DNA from: Nocardia crassostreae
Lineage (GTDB): Bacteria > Actinomycetota > Actinomycetes > Mycobacteriales > Mycobacteriaceae
Direction of reading: 5' to 3'
Assembly (NCBI RefSeq): GCF_001613405.1
Contig: NZ_BDCH01000028.1
Coordinates: 231,990 to 295,989, forward strand
DNA: 64,000 nucleotides
Positions 25,420 through 34,853 of the stretch are shown piece by piece; the stretch's first letter is position 1, and every line of letters starts with the position of its first letter. Under the pieces are notes generated by a model. It was not told the DNA's origin, did not search any database, and saw only the letters and a list, made by a program, of their open reading frames with translations. Position numbers and translations under genes: made by a program.

Positions 25420-28400
25420 TCACGGACGGCTCCGCAGCCGGAAACCCTTCGGCGTGGCGGCGAAACCAGCCTCGTTGAGGAACGTGGCGAAGGTATTGCC
25501 GTGCACCGATTCCCCGTTCACCCGATCGATCACCAGCGAATCCACCCGCCGATCGTGCACCAGCGAATCCACCCGCCGATCGTGCACCAGCCCCGCCAGC
25601 GCCGTCGCCGCAGCGGTCCGCACCTGCGGATCCTCGGTGAACGTGAGCAGCGTCTTCCCGCCCCGCTCCAGGTACAGCGCCAGCTCACCCGCCACCAGCA
25701 CCACCAGCGCCCCCGCCTTGCGCCCCGGTCGATGCCCGGCGCCCTCGGCCGCCGCCTTCGGCCAAGGCAGCGCCGCCCCATAGGGATTCGCCGGGTCGCA
25801 TGCCGCCAGGGCCAGCGCGGTACCGTCGCCCCCGTATCCCTCGCCGCGCGATCGATCGATATCGAAGGACCGCAACCGATCCACCACATCGGTCGTCGAG
25901 AACTGCGCCCCACCCAGCGAATCCACGAAGTACCCGCGCCTGCACCGCCCCCGATCCTCGAATTCGGTGAGCACCCGATACATCAGCGCGAACCCGCCCG
26001 GCACCCCCTCGCTCTGCACCGCCCCCCGAGTCAGCACCCCATACCGCTCCAACAGCACATCGGCCGTCGCATGCGCCCGAATCGTATTGTCCGCCACCCG
26101 CTCCGGCAGCAGCGACCACCGCCCCGCCGCCGACGGAGGACTCGTCCGCACCGGAGCCCCGCCCCCGGGCAGATACATCCGCCCCCGCGGCGCCCGCCGC
26201 GGCGTGCGATGCGCCGTGGTCGTCCGGGTAGTGCCCGACAGCAGCGCCCGCACCGGCGCGAAGGTATCCCCGGCCGCATATCCGGCCCACACCAGCTCCC
26301 ACAACGCCGCGACCACTGCCGCCTCGTCCTCGACCCCGGTGGCCTCGGCCAGCTGCCGGAAGAAATACGCCCCACCGGCCGCCGTGGTCAAGACCTGATA
26401 CCCCGAACCATCAGCGGGCGCGGCATCCGGCTCGTCGGCGGAACCGGATGCGGTGTGCCGCCCTATGACAGTTGCGCCCATGGCCATGAGGAGGCTGATC
26501 TGGGTTTCGGTGAGGTCGATATCTGCGGGTGGGGTGAGGGTCAGGGGCGCTTGTTCGGCGGGGTGCAGGGCGATCCAGCCGTCCTTGGCGGTGATGGAGC
26601 CGTGGCCGGACCAGATGACCTCGCCGGTGGCCATGAGTTCGTCCAGCATGGCGGGGGAGTAGTCGCGCACGCGCGAGGGGAGGATCAGGGATTCCCAGGC
26701 GGAGGCCGGGGTGGGTACGCCCGCAAGCTGTTCCACCACGGCGGCGACGCCGTCCACGCCGCGCAGTTCGCCGGTGCCGATGTGCTGCCAGGCGGGGAGG
26801 AAACGACCCAGCGCGCTGGTCGCTACCGGTTCGACTTCCTTGCGGGCGGCGGTCAGGGAGCGGCGGCGGAGGCGGCGCAGGACTTCGTTGTCGCACCATT
26901 CGGCACCGGCCGCACCCGGCGTGAATTCGCCTTCCACCACTCGGTTTTCGAGGGCCAAGCGGTGCAGGGCGGTGGCGGCCACAGCCGATCCGAGGCCGAA
27001 GCGGGCGGCCGCGGCGTCGAGGGTGAACGGCCCGTGGGTGCGGGCATAGCGGGCGATGAGATCGCCGAGGGGGTCGGCGACCGGTTCGATGAATGCGGCG
27101 GGAACGCCGATGGGCAGCGGTACCCCCAGCGCGTCACGCAGGCGGGCGGCATCCTCGATCGCCACCCACCACCGCGATCCTGCGAACGAGACCTCCAGGG
27201 CACGACGGGATTTCACCAGTGCGGCAAACCATTCGCGCGGGTCCTCGACACAGCGGTCCGCGGCTTCGGCGGCGGTGAGCGGCCCGAGCAGCCGCAGCAG
27301 ATCGGCCAGCCCCTCCATATCGCGAGCCTGGCGTTCCGGCGTCAGCCGCTGCAATTCCCGCTCGGTCTGTTCGAGCACGGCCGCATCCAGCAGCTCCCGC
27401 AGCTCGACCCGGCCCAGCAGTTCGGCGAGCAGGCTGGAATCCAAAGACAGTGCGGCGGCGCGCCGTTCGGCGAGCGGACTGTCCCCCTCGTACATGAACT
27501 GCCCGATGTAATCGAACAGCAGCGAATTCGCGAACGGCGACGGCGTGGCCGTCTCCACCTCCACCAGCCGCGCCTGGCGCCGCGCCACCCGCCCCAGAAG
27601 GTCACGCAGCGAGGGCAGGTCGTAGACGTCCTGCAAGCACTCCCGCACCGTCTCGAGCAGCATGGGGAACTCCGGGAACTTGCGCGCCACGTCCAGCAAC
27701 TGCGCCGACCGCTGCCGCTGCTGCCACAGCGGCGCCCGCTTCCCGGGATCTCGCCGCGGCAACAGCAGGGCCCGCGCCGCGCATTCCCGGAACCGCGAAG
27801 CGAAAAGCGCCGACCCGCCGACCTGCTCGGTCACCAGATCATCGATCTCATCCGGCTCGAACACGAACAGCTCCGCCCCCGGCGGCTCGTCGGTGGTATC
27901 CGGCAACCGCACCACGATCCCGTCATCCGACGGTGTCGGCGCCGCATCCACCCCGAACCGCTCCCGCAGCCGCGAGGCCACCGCCAGCGCCCACGGCGCA
28001 TGCACCGGCAACCCGTACGGCGAATGCAACACCAGCCGCCAGTCCCCGAGCTCGTCCCGGAACCGCTCCACCACCAGCGTTCTGTCCGTAGGCAACTGCC
28101 CCGTAGCCACCCGCTGCTCCTCCAGCAGCGACACCAGATTCGCGGTGGCATTCGCATCCAGCCCCGCCGCGACCGCGACCGGCGCCAACTCCTCCAGCGC
28201 GCTCGTTGTGGCCGCGGCGCCCGCCCGGCCCCCCTGCTCCACCGCTTTCCCGGCGATACGCACGAATTCGCCCAGGGCGGCGCCCAATTCGGCGGGGCGG
28301 CCCAGGCCGTCGCCGTGCCAGAAGGGCAGACGGCCGGGAAGGCCGAAGGCGGGGGTGACCAGGACGCGATCGAAGGTGATCTCCTCGATGCGCCAGCTCG

Positions 28401-30102
28401 TCGCGCCCAGGGCGAAGACATCGCCGACGCGGGATTCGTAGACCATCTCCTCGTCGAGTTCGCCTACGCGGGAGGCTTTCTCGCCGACCATGAAGACCGG
28501 GAACAGGCCGCGGTCGGGGATCGCGCCGCCGGAGGTGACGGCGAGGCGCTGCGCACCGGGGCGGCCGGTCAGGGTGCCCGCGTCGCGGTCCCAGACGATG
28601 CGGGGCCGCAGTTCGGCGAATTCGTCGGAGGGATAGCGGCCCGAGAGCAGGTCGAGCACGGAGTCGTAGGCCGAACGGGGCAGGGCCGCATAGCTTCCGG
28701 TGCGGCGGACCGTGTCGAACCAGGTCTCGGCGTCGATGGGTTCCAGCGCGCAGGCGGCGACGGTCTGCTGGGCGAGAATGTCGAGGGGGTGGGCGGGAAT
28801 CTGCAGTTCCTCGATCTGCCCGGCGGTCATGCGCTGGGACGCGACGGCGCAGTGGATGACATCGGTGCGGTGCTTGGGGAAGATGACGCCGCGGGAGATC
28901 TCCCCGACCTGGTGACCGGCGCGGCCGACGCGCTGCAGGCCGCTGGCCACCGACGGCGGAGCCTCCACCTGGACGACCAATTCGACCGCGCCCATATCGA
29001 TCCCGAGCTCGAGGCTGCTGGTGGCGACCACGCACCGCAGGCGGCCGCTCTTGAGATCGTCCTCGATAATGGCGCGCTTCCCCTTGCTCACCGACCCGTG
29101 GTGGGCGCGGGCCAGCAGCGGAGCGGCCCCGTGAATCACCTCGGTGGACGCGCCGAGCAAGGCGGGCGGCGCGTGCTCGGTCTCCACGGCCGCACCGGTC
29201 CGCGCCGCGTACTCCTCGTTCAAGCGCGCGGTCAGCCGTTCGGCCAGCCGCCGCGAATTCGCGAACACAATGGACGACCGATGCTCGAGCACCAGATCCA
29301 CGATGGCCTCGTCCACATGCGGCCAGATCGACCCGGGCTGATCCGAATCCTCGTTGCCCGCATCGGGTTCGGTCATATCCGCGACCGGCACCCGCACCGA
29401 CAGATCGAAGGTCTTGGGCGCGGGCAACGATACGATGGTGATCGGCGCGCTCCCGACCAGGAACCGCCCCACCCGCTCCGGCGGCCGCACCGTCGCCGAC
29501 AAACCGATCCGCTGCGCGGGCCGACCGCCATCGGCCTCGGTCAAGGCGTCCAGCCGCGCCAGTGAAAGCGCCAGATGCGCACCGCGTTTGGACCCGGCAA
29601 TGGCGTGCACCTCGTCCACGATCACCGTGTGCACCTCGCTCAGCGATTCGCGCGCCGCCGAGGTGAGCATGAGGAACAGCGATTCCGGCGTGGTGATCAG
29701 AATGTCGGGCGGCGTGCGCTGCAACAGCCGCCGATCCGCCGCGCTGGTATCGCCCGACCGCACGCCCACGCTGATCTCCGGCGCGTCCAGCCCCAGCCGC
29801 TTGGCCGTCTGCGTCACCCCGACCAGCGGCGCCCGCAGATTCCGCTCCACATCCACCGCGAGCGCCTTCAGCGGCGAGATGTAGAGCACCGAGGTCTTGC
29901 GCCGCTTCTCCACGACCTCCCGGGTGGCCAGCCGGTCGATGGCCCACAGGAAGGCCGACAGCGTCTTACCCGATCCGGTCGGCGCGATGACCAGCGTGTG
30001 CTCCCCGGCGGCAATGGCCTCCCAGGCCCCCAGCTGCGCGGCGGTCGGCGCGGGAAACGCACCGTCGAACCACTGCCGGGTAGCGGGGGAGAACCGATCC
30101 AT
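25420..30102 (-). CDS. lhr: Lhr superfamily 2 DNA helicase
   Basis: 1560-residue ATP-dependent 3'-5' helicase for DNA repair, slightly longer than mycobacterial Lhr (about 1510). The ATPase core has Walker A IAPTGSGKTLSAFL (about residues 42-55), DEVH box IVDEVHAIAGSKRG, motif III SATVRPPE and motif VI QRVGRAGHQVG. Winged-helix and long C-terminal Lhr domains follow. Start chosen at MDRFSPATRQWF (30102); upstream sequence to 30168 is not typical. Near the C-terminus VHDRRVDSL is repeated by a 27-base tandem duplication. Coupled to nei. Confidence 0.94.
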   Translation of the reverse strand: MDRFSPATRQWFDGAFPAPTAAQLGAWEAIAAGEHTLVIAPTGSGKTLSAFLWAIDRLATREVVEKRRKTSVLYISPLKALAVDVERNLRAPLVGVTQTAKRLGLDAPEISVGVRSGDTSAADRRLLQRTPPDILITTPESLFLMLTSAARESLSEVHTVIVDEVHAIAGSKRGAHLALSLARLDALTEADGGRPAQRIGLSATVRPPERVGRFLVGSAPITIVSLPAPKTFDLSVRVPVADMTEPDAGNEDSDQPGSIWPHVDEAIVDLVLEHRSSIVFANSRRLAERLTARLNEEYAARTGAAVETEHAPPALLGASTEVIHGAAPLLARAHHGSVSKGKRAIIEDDLKSGRLRCVVATSSLELGIDMGAVELVVQVEAPPSVASGLQRVGRAGHQVGEISRGVIFPKHRTDVIHCAVASQRMTAGQIEELQIPAHPLDILAQQTVAACALEPIDAETWFDTVRRTGSYAALPRSAYDSVLDLLSGRYPSDEFAELRPRIVWDRDAGTLTGRPGAQRLAVTSGGAIPDRGLFPVFMVGEKASRVGELDEEMVYESRVGDVFALGATSWRIEEITFDRVLVTPAFGLPGRLPFWHGDGLGRPAELGAALGEFVRIAGKAVEQGGRAGAAATTSALEELAPVAVAAGLDANATANLVSLLEEQRVATGQLPTDRTLVVERFRDELGDWRLVLHSPYGLPVHAPWALAVASRLRERFGVDAAPTPSDDGIVVRLPDTTDEPPGAELFVFEPDEIDDLVTEQVGGSALFASRFRECAARALLLPRRDPGKRAPLWQQRQRSAQLLDVARKFPEFPMLLETVRECLQDVYDLPSLRDLLGRVARRQARLVEVETATPSPFANSLLFDYIGQFMYEGDSPLAERRAAALSLDSSLLAELLGRVELRELLDAAVLEQTERELQRLTPERQARDMEGLADLLRLLGPLTAAEAADRCVEDPREWFAALVKSRRALEVSFAGSRWWVAIEDAARLRDALGVPLPIGVPAAFIEPVADPLGDLIARYARTHGPFTLDAAAARFGLGSAVAATALHRLALENRVVEGEFTPGAAGAEWCDNEVLRRLRRRSLTAARKEVEPVATSALGRFLPAWQHIGTGELRGVDGVAAVVEQLAGVPTPASAWESLILPSRVRDYSPAMLDELMATGEVIWSGHGSITAKDGWIALHPAEQAPLTLTPPADIDLTETQISLLMAMGATVIGRHTASGSADEPDAAPADGSGYQVLTTAAGGAYFFRQLAEATGVEDEAAVVAALWELVWAGYAAGDTFAPVRALLSGTTRTTTAHRTPRRAPRGRMYLPGGGAPVRTSPPSAAGRWSLLPERVADNTIRAHATADVLLERYGVLTRGAVQSEGVPGGFALMYRVLTEFEDRGRCRRGYFVDSLGGAQFSTTDVVDRLRSFDIDRSRGEGYGGDGTALALAACDPANPYGAALPWPKAAAEGAGHRPGRKAGALVVLVAGELALYLERGGKTLLTFTEDPQVRTAAATALAGLVHDRRVDSLVHDRRVDSLVIDRVNGESVHGNTFATFLNEAGFAATPKGFRLRSRP
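25531..25584. repeat. 27-bp perfect tandem duplication inside lhr
   Basis: Two identical 27-base units (25531-25557 and 25558-25584) encode VHDRRVDSL twice and keep the frame. It looks like a recent slippage duplication. Confidence 0.85.
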
Positions 30103-30195
30103 GGCCCCAGTCTGCACCCGCGCACCGACAATCGGACTGATGCCCGACCCTGAGCGAAGGTCGGGCAATCGAGTTACGGCCGTAGCGCCCGCGCG

Positions 30196-30201
30196 TAGTC
30201 T
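30196..30201 (+). promoter_or_regulatory. -10 box for the phosphatase gene
   Basis: TAGTCT lies at -13 to -8 from the GTG at 30209, with no ribosome site visible. Confidence 0.35.
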
Positions 30202-30208
30202 TCCAACC

Positions 30209-30754
30209 GTGCAGAAGGTGCTAAGACTCGATCTCGTTAGTCACGGGATGACCGAGGCAATGCGCAAAGCACGATTCCCCGTCGACGAACCGCTCACCGA
30301 GGCCGGTCGCCGGGCGGTGTCGGCCACCGGCCGCCTACAAGCCTCCCGGGTGCTCACCACGCCCGAACGCCGCACCGTCGAAACCGCCGCTCTCATGGGT
30401 CTCATGGGCGAGGAGGACGACCGACTACGCGATCTGGACGCCGACGCCTGGCGCGGCGGCGAACTCATGTCGGTGCCGAAGGAGGATCTCTACCTGTGGC
30501 TGACCGATCCGGCCTATCGCGGGCACGGCGGCGAATCGGTGGTCGATGTCATCGAGCGCACCGGTGAGTGGCTGGCCGATATCGCCGTCGAGGGTGAGCC
30601 CACGATCGCCATCACCCACCCCGCCGTGGTCCGCGCCGCACTGCTGATCACCCTGGACGCGCCCGCGAAATCCTTCTGGCGCATCGATGTCCCGCCGGTC
30701 TGCATCACCCGGCTGCACTACCGCGGGGAATGGACACTGCACTTCCGGTCGTGA
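30209..30754 (+). CDS. Histidine phosphatase family protein with altered RHG motif
   Basis: 181 residues from a GTG at 30209. The phosphoglycerate-mutase-like fold shows LVSHGMTEA at the N-terminus where RHGxT is expected, so the first Arg is Ser while His is kept. LTEAGRRAVSATG, TTPERRTVETA and the second His segment AITHPAVVRAALL are present. The Arg-to-Ser change would weaken phosphate binding, so activity may differ from classical phosphatases. Divergent from lhr and convergent with a TetR gene. Confidence 0.78.
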   Translation: MQKVLRLDLVSHGMTEAMRKARFPVDEPLTEAGRRAVSATGRLQASRVLTTPERRTVETAALMGLMGEEDDRLRDLDADAWRGGELMSVPKEDLYLWLTDPAYRGHGGESVVDVIERTGEWLADIAVEGEPTIAITHPAVVRAALLITLDAPAKSFWRIDVPPVCITRLHYRGEWTLHFRS

Positions 30755-30758
30755 CGAC

Positions 30759-31364
30759 TCAGGGCCGCGCCGGGGTGCCGAGCCGGACCAGCCCGCGCAC
30801 CGCATCGGTGATGAGCCCGGCCGACAGGCTCGGATCGACCGCCCGCTGAATGCCGAGCCCCAACCCGAGGCTCAGTACCGACGTGGCCGCATCCTCCGCC
30901 GACATGGGCAGCTCCACCCCGATCGACTCCGCCAACGTCTGCAGCTGCGCGGCCACCATGCCGCGCATGAGCGCCAGATTCGACACCAGCGCGGCCTGCA
31001 GCGCCGGATCGTCGCGGGCCACGATGGCGAATTCGAATTCCAGCATGGTCCAGCCGACATCGCCGAGGGTCCGCTCGGCCCACTGCTGGAGCCGGGCCAG
31101 CCGCTCCTCCAGGCTGTCGTCGGTGTTCACCAGATCGGTGACCTCGCCGAACTTGGTCTCGTGAATCAGCGTCAGCACTTCCAGGCACAGCTGCGACTTG
31201 GTCTTGAAGTTGGAGTACACCGCGCCCTTGGAGAACCCGGCCACCTCGGCGACCCGTTCCAGGCTGGTCTTGGCGTATCTGTCGGCCAGGAAGAGCTCGC
31301 GCGCGGTCGCCAGCAGGTCCGCGCGGGTGCGGGCCTGGCTCTCGGACCGGGTCAGTCGTGCCAT
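30759..31364 (-). CDS. TetR-family transcriptional regulator
   Basis: 201 residues with an N-terminal DNA-binding domain (TRADLLATARELFLADRYAKTSLERVAEVAGFSKGAVYSNFK split over residues 13-52) and a ligand-binding helical C-terminus. A TetR gene occupies a similar place (Rv3295) near lhr in M. tuberculosis. The ATG at 31364 has TAGAAT at the leaderless position. The divergent patatin-SDR operon and the near-perfect 31-base palindrome between them suggest it represses that operon and itself. Confidence 0.88.
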   Translation of the reverse strand: MARLTRSESQARTRADLLATARELFLADRYAKTSLERVAEVAGFSKGAVYSNFKTKSQLCLEVLTLIHETKFGEVTDLVNTDDSLEERLARLQQWAERTLGDVGWTMLEFEFAIVARDDPALQAALVSNLALMRGMVAAQLQTLAESIGVELPMSAEDAATSVLSLGLGLGIQRAVDPSLSAGLITDAVRGLVRLGTPARP

Positions 31365-31370
31365 ATCGCA

Positions 31371-31376
31371 ATTCTA
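31371..31376 (-). promoter_or_regulatory. -10 box for the TetR gene at 31364
   Basis: TAGAAT on the minus strand occupies -12 to -7 from the ATG. Confidence 0.42.
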
Positions 31377-31385
31377 TGTACCACA

Positions 31386-31416
31386 AGTTTTGGGATACCG
31401 TCGGTATCTGAAAACT
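31386..31416. promoter_or_regulatory. 31-base near-perfect palindrome, TetR operator
   Basis: Core GATACC-GTC-GGTATC (31394-31408) is perfect and is flanked by AGTTTT/AAAACT, giving 12 of 14 paired bases per arm. It lies between the divergent TetR and patatin genes and overlaps the patatin promoter zone. Confidence 0.65.
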
Positions 31417-31432
31417 GATACTGTTCGAAACC

Positions 31433-32392
31433 ATGAGTAACAGGAACGGGTCACAGCGACGTGGCCTGGCCATCGGCTGCGGGGGCACGCTCGGCGAGGC
31501 CTGGATCGTGGCGGCACTGGCCGCGGCCCGGGACGCACTGGACTGGGATCCGCGCGAGGCGGACGTCATGATCGGCACCTCCGCGGGCGCGGAAATGCTG
31601 ACCATGCTCGGCAGCGGTATCGGCGTGGACGATTTGGTGGCGATGCAGCGGGGTACCTCCACCAATCCGATCCTCACCGCCCATATGCGTTGCGAGCCGG
31701 GACGATTCCCGCCGCTGCCGCGTCCGAGCCTCACCGCCCCGGGGCGCGCGATGCGTGAACTCCTCGCCCGGCCCGGCAATGGTCATGCCCTGCTCACCGC
31801 GGGCAGCGGCCTGCTGCCACGCGGCGGCGGCGATGCCAGCTGGCTGCAGCGCCTGGCCGACCGGCTCAATCCTGGCCGGAACTGGGTCGAGCATCCGGCC
31901 ACCTGGCTGGTGGCCGTGGACGATGCCACCGGCGAACGCGTCGCCTTCGGCTCCCCGTCCACTCCGGATGCGAGTCTCGGTGCGGCACTGCGCGCTTCGT
32001 GGGCAGTCCCCGGCTGGTTCCCGGCCGTCCCGATCGCGGGCCGCACCTTCATCGACGGCGGCGCGGCCTCCACCGCCTCGGTGGATCTGCTCATTCCGGC
32101 GCGGCTGGACGAGGTCCTGGTCATTACGCCCATGGCCTCCACCGGCCGCCTGCCCGCCACCGGCGCGGGTCATTTCCTGGAGCGTCAGCTGCGAAATCGC
32201 ATGAGCGAGAAGCTCGACGCCGAGATCGCCCTGCTGCGCGCGGCCGGGACCAAGGTGCTGCGCATCGATGCCACCGCCGCGGATCTCGCGGTCATGGGCC
32301 CCAATTTCATGGACGGCAGTCGTCGTCTCGCCACCTTCGAACACAGTCTGGGCAGCACCCGCCGGGCAATGGAGCAAGGAGTCTTCGCATGA
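31433..32392 (+). CDS. Patatin-like phospholipase family protein
   Basis: 319 residues. The patatin catalytic dyad is visible: nucleophile elbow GTSAG (about residues 49-53) and the Asp of FIDGGAAST; the oxyanion Gly-rich loop GCGGTLGEAW is near the N-terminus. It would hydrolyse membrane or storage lipids. TACTGT lies 9-14 bases before the ATG at the edge of the palindromic operator. It overlaps the following SDR gene by ATGA, so the two are one operon opposite the TetR gene. Confidence 0.85.
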   Translation: MSNRNGSQRRGLAIGCGGTLGEAWIVAALAAARDALDWDPREADVMIGTSAGAEMLTMLGSGIGVDDLVAMQRGTSTNPILTAHMRCEPGRFPPLPRPSLTAPGRAMRELLARPGNGHALLTAGSGLLPRGGGDASWLQRLADRLNPGRNWVEHPATWLVAVDDATGERVAFGSPSTPDASLGAALRASWAVPGWFPAVPIAGRTFIDGGAASTASVDLLIPARLDEVLVITPMASTGRLPATGAGHFLERQLRNRMSEKLDAEIALLRAAGTKVLRIDATAADLAVMGPNFMDGSRRLATFEHSLGSTRRAMEQGVFA

Positions 32393-33243
32393 GCATCCTC
32401 GGAAAGAACTACCCGGCAATCGATCTCGACGGCGCGCGAGTACTCGTCACCGGCGCGGGCCGCGGCATCGGGCAATGCACCGCGGAACTGTTCGCACGCA
32501 ACGGCGCCGAGGTCGCCATTGCCGATGTGGACGTCGAGGCCGCGCAGCTCACCGCGGCCTCCCTGGGCGCCAAGGCCTTCGAGCTCGACGTGCGCGACCA
32601 CGAACAATGGGACAAGGCCGTCGCCGACTTCGGCCGCATCGACATCCTGGTCAACAATGCCGGTGTCATGCCCGCCGGAGCCTTCCTCGACGAACCGGAT
32701 GCCGTGGGCCACACCACCATCGACGTCAATGTCTGGGGCCTGATCCACGGCATGCGCGCCGTCGCCCCCGGCATGATCGATCGCGGCAAGGGCCACATCG
32801 TCAATGTCGCCTCCCTGGCCGGAAAGATCCCCATCGCGGGCCTGGCCGTCTACAACGCCAGCAAGTTCGCCGCCGTGGGCTTGTCCGCCGCGACCCGTCT
32901 GGAGTTCGAACCGCACGGCATCAGCGTCAGCTGCGTCATGCCCTCGGCCGTCCGCACCCGCCTCTCCTCCGGCCTCACCCTCGGCGCGGGCCTGCCCACC
33001 GTCGATCCGGAGGACGTGGCCGCCGCGGTCGTCGCCACCACCCGCACCCGCAAAGCCGAAGTGGCCGTACCGAACTACCTCGGCCCCCTCGACGTGGCGC
33101 TGGCCGCCGCCCCCGAACCGGCGGTCCGCCTGGTCCGCCGCCTCTTCAACGGCGACCGCGCCCTGCACCCCTCCGATGAGGGGACCCGCGCCAAGTACGA
33201 GGAGCAGATCCGCGCCATCACCACCGACGACAGGCGCGACTGA
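32389..33243 (+). CDS. Short-chain dehydrogenase/reductase
   Basis: 284 residues. Cofactor motif VLVTGAGRGIGQCTAE near residues 19-34, NNAG at about 86-89, catalytic Ser in NVASLAGKIP and YNASK (Tyr-x-x-x-Lys). Asp following the second strand (AIADVDVEA) favours NAD(H). The C-terminal extension after residue 240 is longer than the classical SDR. Translationally coupled to the patatin gene, so a lipid or fatty-alcohol substrate is plausible but not shown. Confidence 0.87.
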   Translation: MSILGKNYPAIDLDGARVLVTGAGRGIGQCTAELFARNGAEVAIADVDVEAAQLTAASLGAKAFELDVRDHEQWDKAVADFGRIDILVNNAGVMPAGAFLDEPDAVGHTTIDVNVWGLIHGMRAVAPGMIDRGKGHIVNVASLAGKIPIAGLAVYNASKFAAVGLSAATRLEFEPHGISVSCVMPSAVRTRLSSGLTLGAGLPTVDPEDVAAAVVATTRTRKAEVAVPNYLGPLDVALAAAPEPAVRLVRRLFNGDRALHPSDEGTRAKYEEQIRAITTDDRRD

Positions 33244-33264
33244 CCGCCGCGCTCGCGGGGTCAC

Positions 33265-34794
33265 TCATTCGAACTTGATGCCCTGTGCCAGTGGGAGTTC
33301 GGTGGAGTAGTTGATGGTGTTGGTCGCGCGGCGCATATAGGACTTCCAGGAGTCCGAACCGGATTCGCGGCCGCCGCCGGTCTCCTTCTCCCCGCCGAAG
33401 GCGCCGCCAATCTCGGCACCCGACGTACCGATATTGATATTGGCGATACCGCAGTCGGAGCCGTCGGCGGCCAGGAAGCGCTCGGCCTCGCGCTGGTTCT
33501 GGGTGAAGATGGCCGACGAAAGGCCCTGGGGGACTGCGTTGTGCAGGTCCACGGCGGTGTCGAGCTCGTGGTAGGTGAGGACGTAGAGGATGGGGGCGAA
33601 GGTTTCCTCGCGGACCACGGCGGTCTGGGCGGGCATACGGACGATGGCGGGGCGGACGTAGTAGGCGTCGGCGCCGAAATCGTCGACACGGTCACCGCCG
33701 CAGATCAATTCGCCGCCGTCGGCCTGGGCGCGCTGCAAGGCTTCCTGCATGGCCTCGTAGGAGCGGCCGTTGATCAGGGGGCCGACGAGGACGCCGTCGT
33801 CGAGCGGATTGCCCACGCGCAGTTGCCGATACGCGGCGGCAATGCGATCCAGCAGCGGGCCGAACACATCCACGTGCACGATGAGCCGCCGCAGGGTGGT
33901 GCAGCGCTGCCCGGCCGTGCCCGCCGCCGCGAAGACGATGCCGCGCGCGGCCAGATCCAGATCCGCCGAGGGCGTCACCACCGCGGCATTGTTGCCGCCC
34001 AGTTCCAGCAGGCAGCGGCCGAAGCGCGCCGCGACCCGCGGCGCCACGGTCCGGCCCATGCGCACCGAGCCGGTCGCGCTGACCAGCGCCACCCGCGCAT
34101 CGTCCACCAGCTGCGAGCCGACCTCGGCCCCGCCCTGAACGAGCTGGTGCACATGGGGATCCGCGCCCACGTCGATGGCCGCCTGCTGCAGCAGCGAATG
34201 ACAGGCCAGCGCCGTGAGCGGCGTCGCGTCCGAGGGCTTCCACACCACGGTGTCCCCGCACACCAGGGCCAGGGCGGTATTCCACGCCCACACCGCGACC
34301 GGGAAGTTGAAGGCCGAGATCACCGCGACCACGCCCAGCGGATGCCAGGTCTCCATGAGCCGGTGCCCGGGCCGCTCCGAGGGCATGGTCCGGCCGTACA
34401 GCTGCCGCGAGAGCCCGATGGCGAACTCGCAGATATCGATCATTTCCTGTACTTCGCCGCGCGCCTCGGCCCCGATCTTGCCCGCCTCCAGCGTGACCAG
34501 TTCGCCGAGATCGTCCTTGTGCTCGGTGAGCAGCTCCGCCAGCCGCCGCACCACCGCCGCGCGCTGCGGCGCGGGCACGGTGCGCCAGGCGCGGAAGGCG
34601 TGCTCGGCGCGCCCGATGGCGGCGTCCACATCGGCGGCCGCAGTCGGTTTCAGGCTCGCCAGCTCGCTCCCGGTAATGGGGGAGCGGGCCGAGAGCGCGC
34701 CCGGTTCGGGAAGTTTCGTGCCGAGGGCGCGCAGCAGTGCGTCGGCGCGGTCGCGCAGTTCACGGCTGGTGTTCGGGCTGAGTGTGTCGGTCAT
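33265..34794 (-). CDS. pcd: Aldehyde dehydrogenase, likely piperideine-6-carboxylate dehydrogenase
   Basis: 509-residue ALDH7-like enzyme. The general base Glu lies in LELGGNNAAV and the nucleophile Cys in AGQRCTTLRRL; cofactor segments AFNFPVAVWAWN and VVWKPSDATPL are clear. It follows the lysine aminotransferase reaction by oxidising alpha-aminoadipate semialdehyde (in equilibrium with piperideine-6-carboxylate) to 2-aminoadipate. CTGGAG precedes the ATG. Divergent from lrpA-lat, as a lysine-degradation locus; M. tuberculosis has the same set (Rv3290c-Rv3293). Confidence 0.9.
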   Translation of the reverse strand: MTDTLSPNTSRELRDRADALLRALGTKLPEPGALSARSPITGSELASLKPTAAADVDAAIGRAEHAFRAWRTVPAPQRAAVVRRLAELLTEHKDDLGELVTLEAGKIGAEARGEVQEMIDICEFAIGLSRQLYGRTMPSERPGHRLMETWHPLGVVAVISAFNFPVAVWAWNTALALVCGDTVVWKPSDATPLTALACHSLLQQAAIDVGADPHVHQLVQGGAEVGSQLVDDARVALVSATGSVRMGRTVAPRVAARFGRCLLELGGNNAAVVTPSADLDLAARGIVFAAAGTAGQRCTTLRRLIVHVDVFGPLLDRIAAAYRQLRVGNPLDDGVLVGPLINGRSYEAMQEALQRAQADGGELICGGDRVDDFGADAYYVRPAIVRMPAQTAVVREETFAPILYVLTYHELDTAVDLHNAVPQGLSSAIFTQNQREAERFLAADGSDCGIANINIGTSGAEIGGAFGGEKETGGGRESGSDSWKSYMRRATNTINYSTELPLAQGIKFE

Positions 34795-34841
34795 CTACGG
34801 CTCCAGGGATGGGTTCCGGCCACGAGTTCGGTTCGCTGAGT

Positions 34842-34847
34842 TAGCCT
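34842..34847 (+). promoter_or_regulatory. -10 box for lrpA
   Basis: TAGCCT is at -12 to -7 from the lrpA ATG. Confidence 0.42.
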
Positions 34848-34853
34848 TCGCTG

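Noticed and set aside
25051..29565. A 1504-codon open frame on the plus strand opposite lhr
   Set aside because: It is an antisense shadow caused by GC-rich codon use; composition is Arg/Gln/His-rich without any domain, while lhr on the other strand has all helicase motifs.
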